Shown one piece after another: positions 62,094 through 64,000 of a stretch of 64,000 nucleotides of DNA. The stretch is from an uncultured Lachnospiraceae bacterium (GTDB taxonomy: Bacteria > Bacillota > Clostridia > Lachnospirales > Lachnospiraceae). The first letter of the stretch is position 1; each line of letters begins with the position of its first letter. Below the pieces are notes generated by a model. That model searched no databases. It was not told the DNA's origin and saw nothing but the letters and a program-made list of their open reading frames with translations. The DNA is taken from contig CABSCP010000009.1 of NCBI GenBank assembly GCA_902476265.1, positions 1-64,000 of the forward strand, in the 5' to 3' direction. The position numbers and the translations under genes were made by a program.

Positions 62094-63461
62094 TCACTCC
62101 GTGTCCGGCAACCCGCTGCGCCTCTTTTCATACACCCGCGCGGCATTCTCATAAATCAGTAAAAGAACGCCGATATAAAAAAGCGGGAGCCCGTAAATCA
62201 TATATCTGGACAGGCACATAATGATCAGGGAGGTGGCATATACGTTGGCCGCCACCGCCAGAACGGCGAAGGCCGCAAACCGGGCTGCCTTTGAAGTTCT
62301 GTCCTTAAAAAAGGTGACTCCGGCAAGCCCCAGGGTCCCCAGATAGAGAAACAGCGCATACCAGTTTAAAAGGGGACGGACCACCGCCACGGAGCGGATC
62401 AGTCCGTAGGCGGAAAGGGCCAGATAGTCATACAGCCACCGCCAAAATACCGCCGGGAAAATCCCCTTCATAATCACCCCCGCCACCCGGTCCGACTCCA
62501 CATTTTCCGGGATATAGTCTTTGAAACCGATGCGGTCGTGGTAATCTCTCCAGGGCTCTTCAATGAGATCAAATTTCAGCGCGTCATGCCACTTTTCCAG
62601 ATGGGCGGCTCTGTTCATAAAACCTTCCGGCGCGAAGCGGTAATTGGCTTCCTGCTCCCAGGCCAGATCATAGGACAGGTAAAACAGTTCTCTCGCCTTT
62701 TCATCGGCGATCCTCTCCCCGTCCTCCCGGTCGGCTGCATAGAGCACATTGGCCAGCATTCCCACGCTGCCGAAGGTATTATTGATGAAATGGCCGTTAA
62801 AAGCCAGGTTGTAGCTTCTCACCAAAAAGGTCCTGCAGGAAAAGGCCAGCAGCGTGCACAAAAGCACCAGGCCAAGCTGTTTATACTGCCTGGCAGCCAG
62901 CTTCATCACGCCTGCCGCCGCCATCCATAAAAGGATCGCAATCATCATCTGCCCTCTGGTGAGGGCCAGCAGCACCGCAAGCGCCAAAGCGGAGAGGGCC
63001 GCCCCCCGCCGCTTTTCATAGATCATTTTCAGGCACTGGGCCGTGAACAGATAGAACAGCGGCAATCCCAGCGCCTCGCTGATGATCCCGTTTGAAAGCA
63101 CCAGACCGCTGGCGGAAAACAGCGGCGTGATCACATGGGGGGCCAGCTGCAGCAGACAAACGGCCAGGGTCATGATGTTCTTCAGCCCGAACTGACGCCG
63201 GATGCAGTCCGTCAGCCAGATCACGGAAAATGCCGCGAAGGCGTTCTGTAAAAAACGCACTGCTTCCAGAGAAGTCTCCTCTCCCAAAAGGGACCGGAAG
63301 ATCCACAATAAAAACGGATACAGCGGTTCCCTGTGGATATGCATGGCGATATACTGGTTGCTGTCGTTATAGATCCCCGTCTTTCCAAACAGCCACAGTC
63401 CTGCAAAAAACAGAACCGGGATCAGGAACACGGGGGAAAATCTTATTTTTTTTCCGGTCAT
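62094..63461 (-). CDS. Polytopic membrane protein, possibly a GT-C transferase
   Basis: 455 residues with about ten spans. After the first is GIYNDSNQYIAMHIHREPLYPFLLW (Asp then His-Arg-Glu), a loop pattern common in GT-C glycosyltransferases; a large hydrophilic loop (residues about 255-330) contains NVLYAADREDGERIADEKAR. GGGGAAG precedes the ATG. Its family is not recognised. It follows the UDP-sugar dehydrogenase and precedes the lipoprotein unit. Confidence 0.58.
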   Translation of the reverse strand: MTGKKIRFSPVFLIPVLFFAGLWLFGKTGIYNDSNQYIAMHIHREPLYPFLLWIFRSLLGEETSLEAVRFLQNAFAAFSVIWLTDCIRRQFGLKNIMTLAVCLLQLAPHVITPLFSASGLVLSNGIISEALGLPLFYLFTAQCLKMIYEKRRGAALSALALAVLLALTRGQMMIAILLWMAAAGVMKLAARQYKQLGLVLLCTLLAFSCRTFLVRSYNLAFNGHFINNTFGSVGMLANVLYAADREDGERIADEKARELFYLSYDLAWEQEANYRFAPEGFMNRAAHLEKWHDALKFDLIEEPWRDYHDRIGFKDYIPENVESDRVAGVIMKGIFPAVFWRWLYDYLALSAYGLIRSVAVVRPLLNWYALFLYLGTLGLAGVTFFKDRTSKAARFAAFAVLAVAANVYATSLIIMCLSRYMIYGLPLFYIGVLLLIYENAARVYEKRRSGLPDTE

Positions 63462-63472
63462 CGCTTCCCCGC

Positions 63473-64000
63473 TTATAATCTCCAGTAGAGATACTCTTCA
63501 TTCAAATAGGTCTTCCGGTCTAAAATCCCCTTCACATCCACCAGCACCTTTTTGGAATTGGAAGGATTGAAGCAGGCGTCGATTTCTTCTTTGCCCAGAC
63601 CGTCAAACTCCTTGTGGGCAACCGCGATCACAAGCGCATCCACATCGGCAATGGCGCTTCTGTCCGCCAGTTCTACCCCGTAAAGGCGCTTCGCTTCGTC
63701 CCGGTCTGCGGTTTCATCCACGATCACCGGCTCAATGCCGTATTCCCGCAGCTCCTTCACGATATCGATGACCTTCGTGTTCCGGGTATCCGGACAGTTT
63801 TCCTTAAAGGTAAAGCCCAGAATCGCCACCTTCGCGGTCTTTACCGCCACGTCGGCCCTGATCAGATTTTTTACCACATTTTCGGCTACATATCTGCCCA
63901 TGTCGTCGTTGATCCGGCGGCCCGCCAGAATCACCTGGGAATGGTAGCCCATCTGCTCCGCTTTATAGGTCAGATAATAGGGATCCACGCCGATACAGTG
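63473..64000 (-). CDS. tviB: UDP-N-acetylhexosamine dehydrogenase, C-terminal part (cut by window end)
   Basis: The right edge of the window cuts this gene; 175 residues plus stop are visible. The frame runs to base 64000 and begins with His-Cys-Ile-Gly-Val-Asp-Pro-Tyr-Tyr, so the catalytic Cys is codon 63997-63995. FTFKENCPDTRNTKVIDIV and the C-terminal UDP-binding domain match TviB/WbpA-type enzymes that oxidise UDP-GlcNAc (or GalNAc) at C-6 to the uronate. A GTG at 63988 is an internal codon, not the real start. Works with the 4-epimerase at 59870. Confidence 0.88.
   Translation of the reverse strand, partial: HCIGVDPYYLTYKAEQMGYHSQVILAGRRINDDMGRYVAENVVKNLIRADVAVKTAKVAILGFTFKENCPDTRNTKVIDIVKELREYGIEPVIVDETADRDEAKRLYGVELADRSAIADVDALVIAVAHKEFDGLGKEEIDACFNPSNSKKVLVDVKGILDRKTYLNEEYLYWRL

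Noticed and set aside
1..64000. Insertion sequences, CRISPR arrays, tRNA or rRNA genes, phage genes
   Set aside because: No transposase or integrase motifs, no regular spaced repeats and no RNA gene recognised; the gene-dense layout leaves little room for them.

Overview
The window is almost entirely a very large cell-surface polysaccharide locus: about 49 genes, nearly all glycosyltransferases, nucleotide-sugar enzymes, flippases or transporters, polymerases and decorating enzymes. There is no gap over 200 bases and I see no rRNA, tRNA, CRISPR or transposase. Strong AGGAGG-type ribosome binding sites, occasional TTG/GTG starts, tight 4-base ATGA overlaps and the protein families point to a low-GC Gram-positive of the Clostridia, most likely a gut Lachnospiraceae. 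That taxon is inference; no phylogenetic marker is present.

Left block (1-15066, + strand, AT-rich; one line at 10141 counted by hand is 28% GC): GT2, GT8 and a GT4-like transferase, WecB (UDP-GlcNAc 2-epimerase), an ABC-2 exporter (Wzm/Wzt, with a C-terminal domain on Wzt that may bind glycan), a 1157-residue methyltransferase / coiled-coil / GT4-like / GT2 fusion, two large membrane proteins likely to be GT-C transferases, and a polyprenyl-phosphate GT2 between them. This looks like a complete ABC-transporter-dependent glycan module, with a candidate chain-capping ruler in the fusion protein.

Right block (15063-64000, - strand, mostly 50-57% GC). The two blocks meet head-on with their stop codons overlapping. 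In transcription order (right to left): a nucleotide-sugar dehydrogenase (partial at the window end), a membrane protein, an SGNH lipoprotein with its own promoter, a UDP-GlcNAc/GlcNAcA 4-epimerase and a hairpin. Next come a formyltransferase-like enzyme, a DUF2334 deacetylase, several GT4 enzymes, a FemAB-like transferase, a deacetylase and the first AsnB amidotransferase. Then an acylation module (ACP, MBOAT, SGNH/DltD-like) and the second AsnB, an epimerase, a GT2, a membrane protein, an alpha-1,2-fucosyltransferase, a PglK-like ABC flippase, a DUF6056 protein, a GT11-like enzyme, DUF5672, GT17 and GT2. Then Wzy, GT4, two GT2, a pyruvyltransferase, a GH88/105-like hydrolase, an acyltransferase, Wzx, a second fucosyltransferase and a CotH kinase. 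Last, behind a good sigma-A promoter, is a CDP-sugar operon (RfbG, RfbH, a TPP-dependent carboligase, a reductase and a GT2).

Functional reading (inference): the locus probably builds more than one glycan. Candidate components are ManNAc, GalNAc/GalNAc-uronic acid (perhaps amidated by the AsnB enzymes), fucose or another GT11 donor sugar, and a branched 3,6-dideoxyhexose of the yersiniose type. Pyruvate, acyl, phosphate, formyl or aminoacyl groups may be added. Missing from the window are an initiating polyprenyl-phosphate sugar-1-phosphate transferase, glucose-1-phosphate cytidylyltransferase (RfbF), GDP-fucose enzymes and an acyl-ACP ligase, so the locus depends on genes elsewhere.
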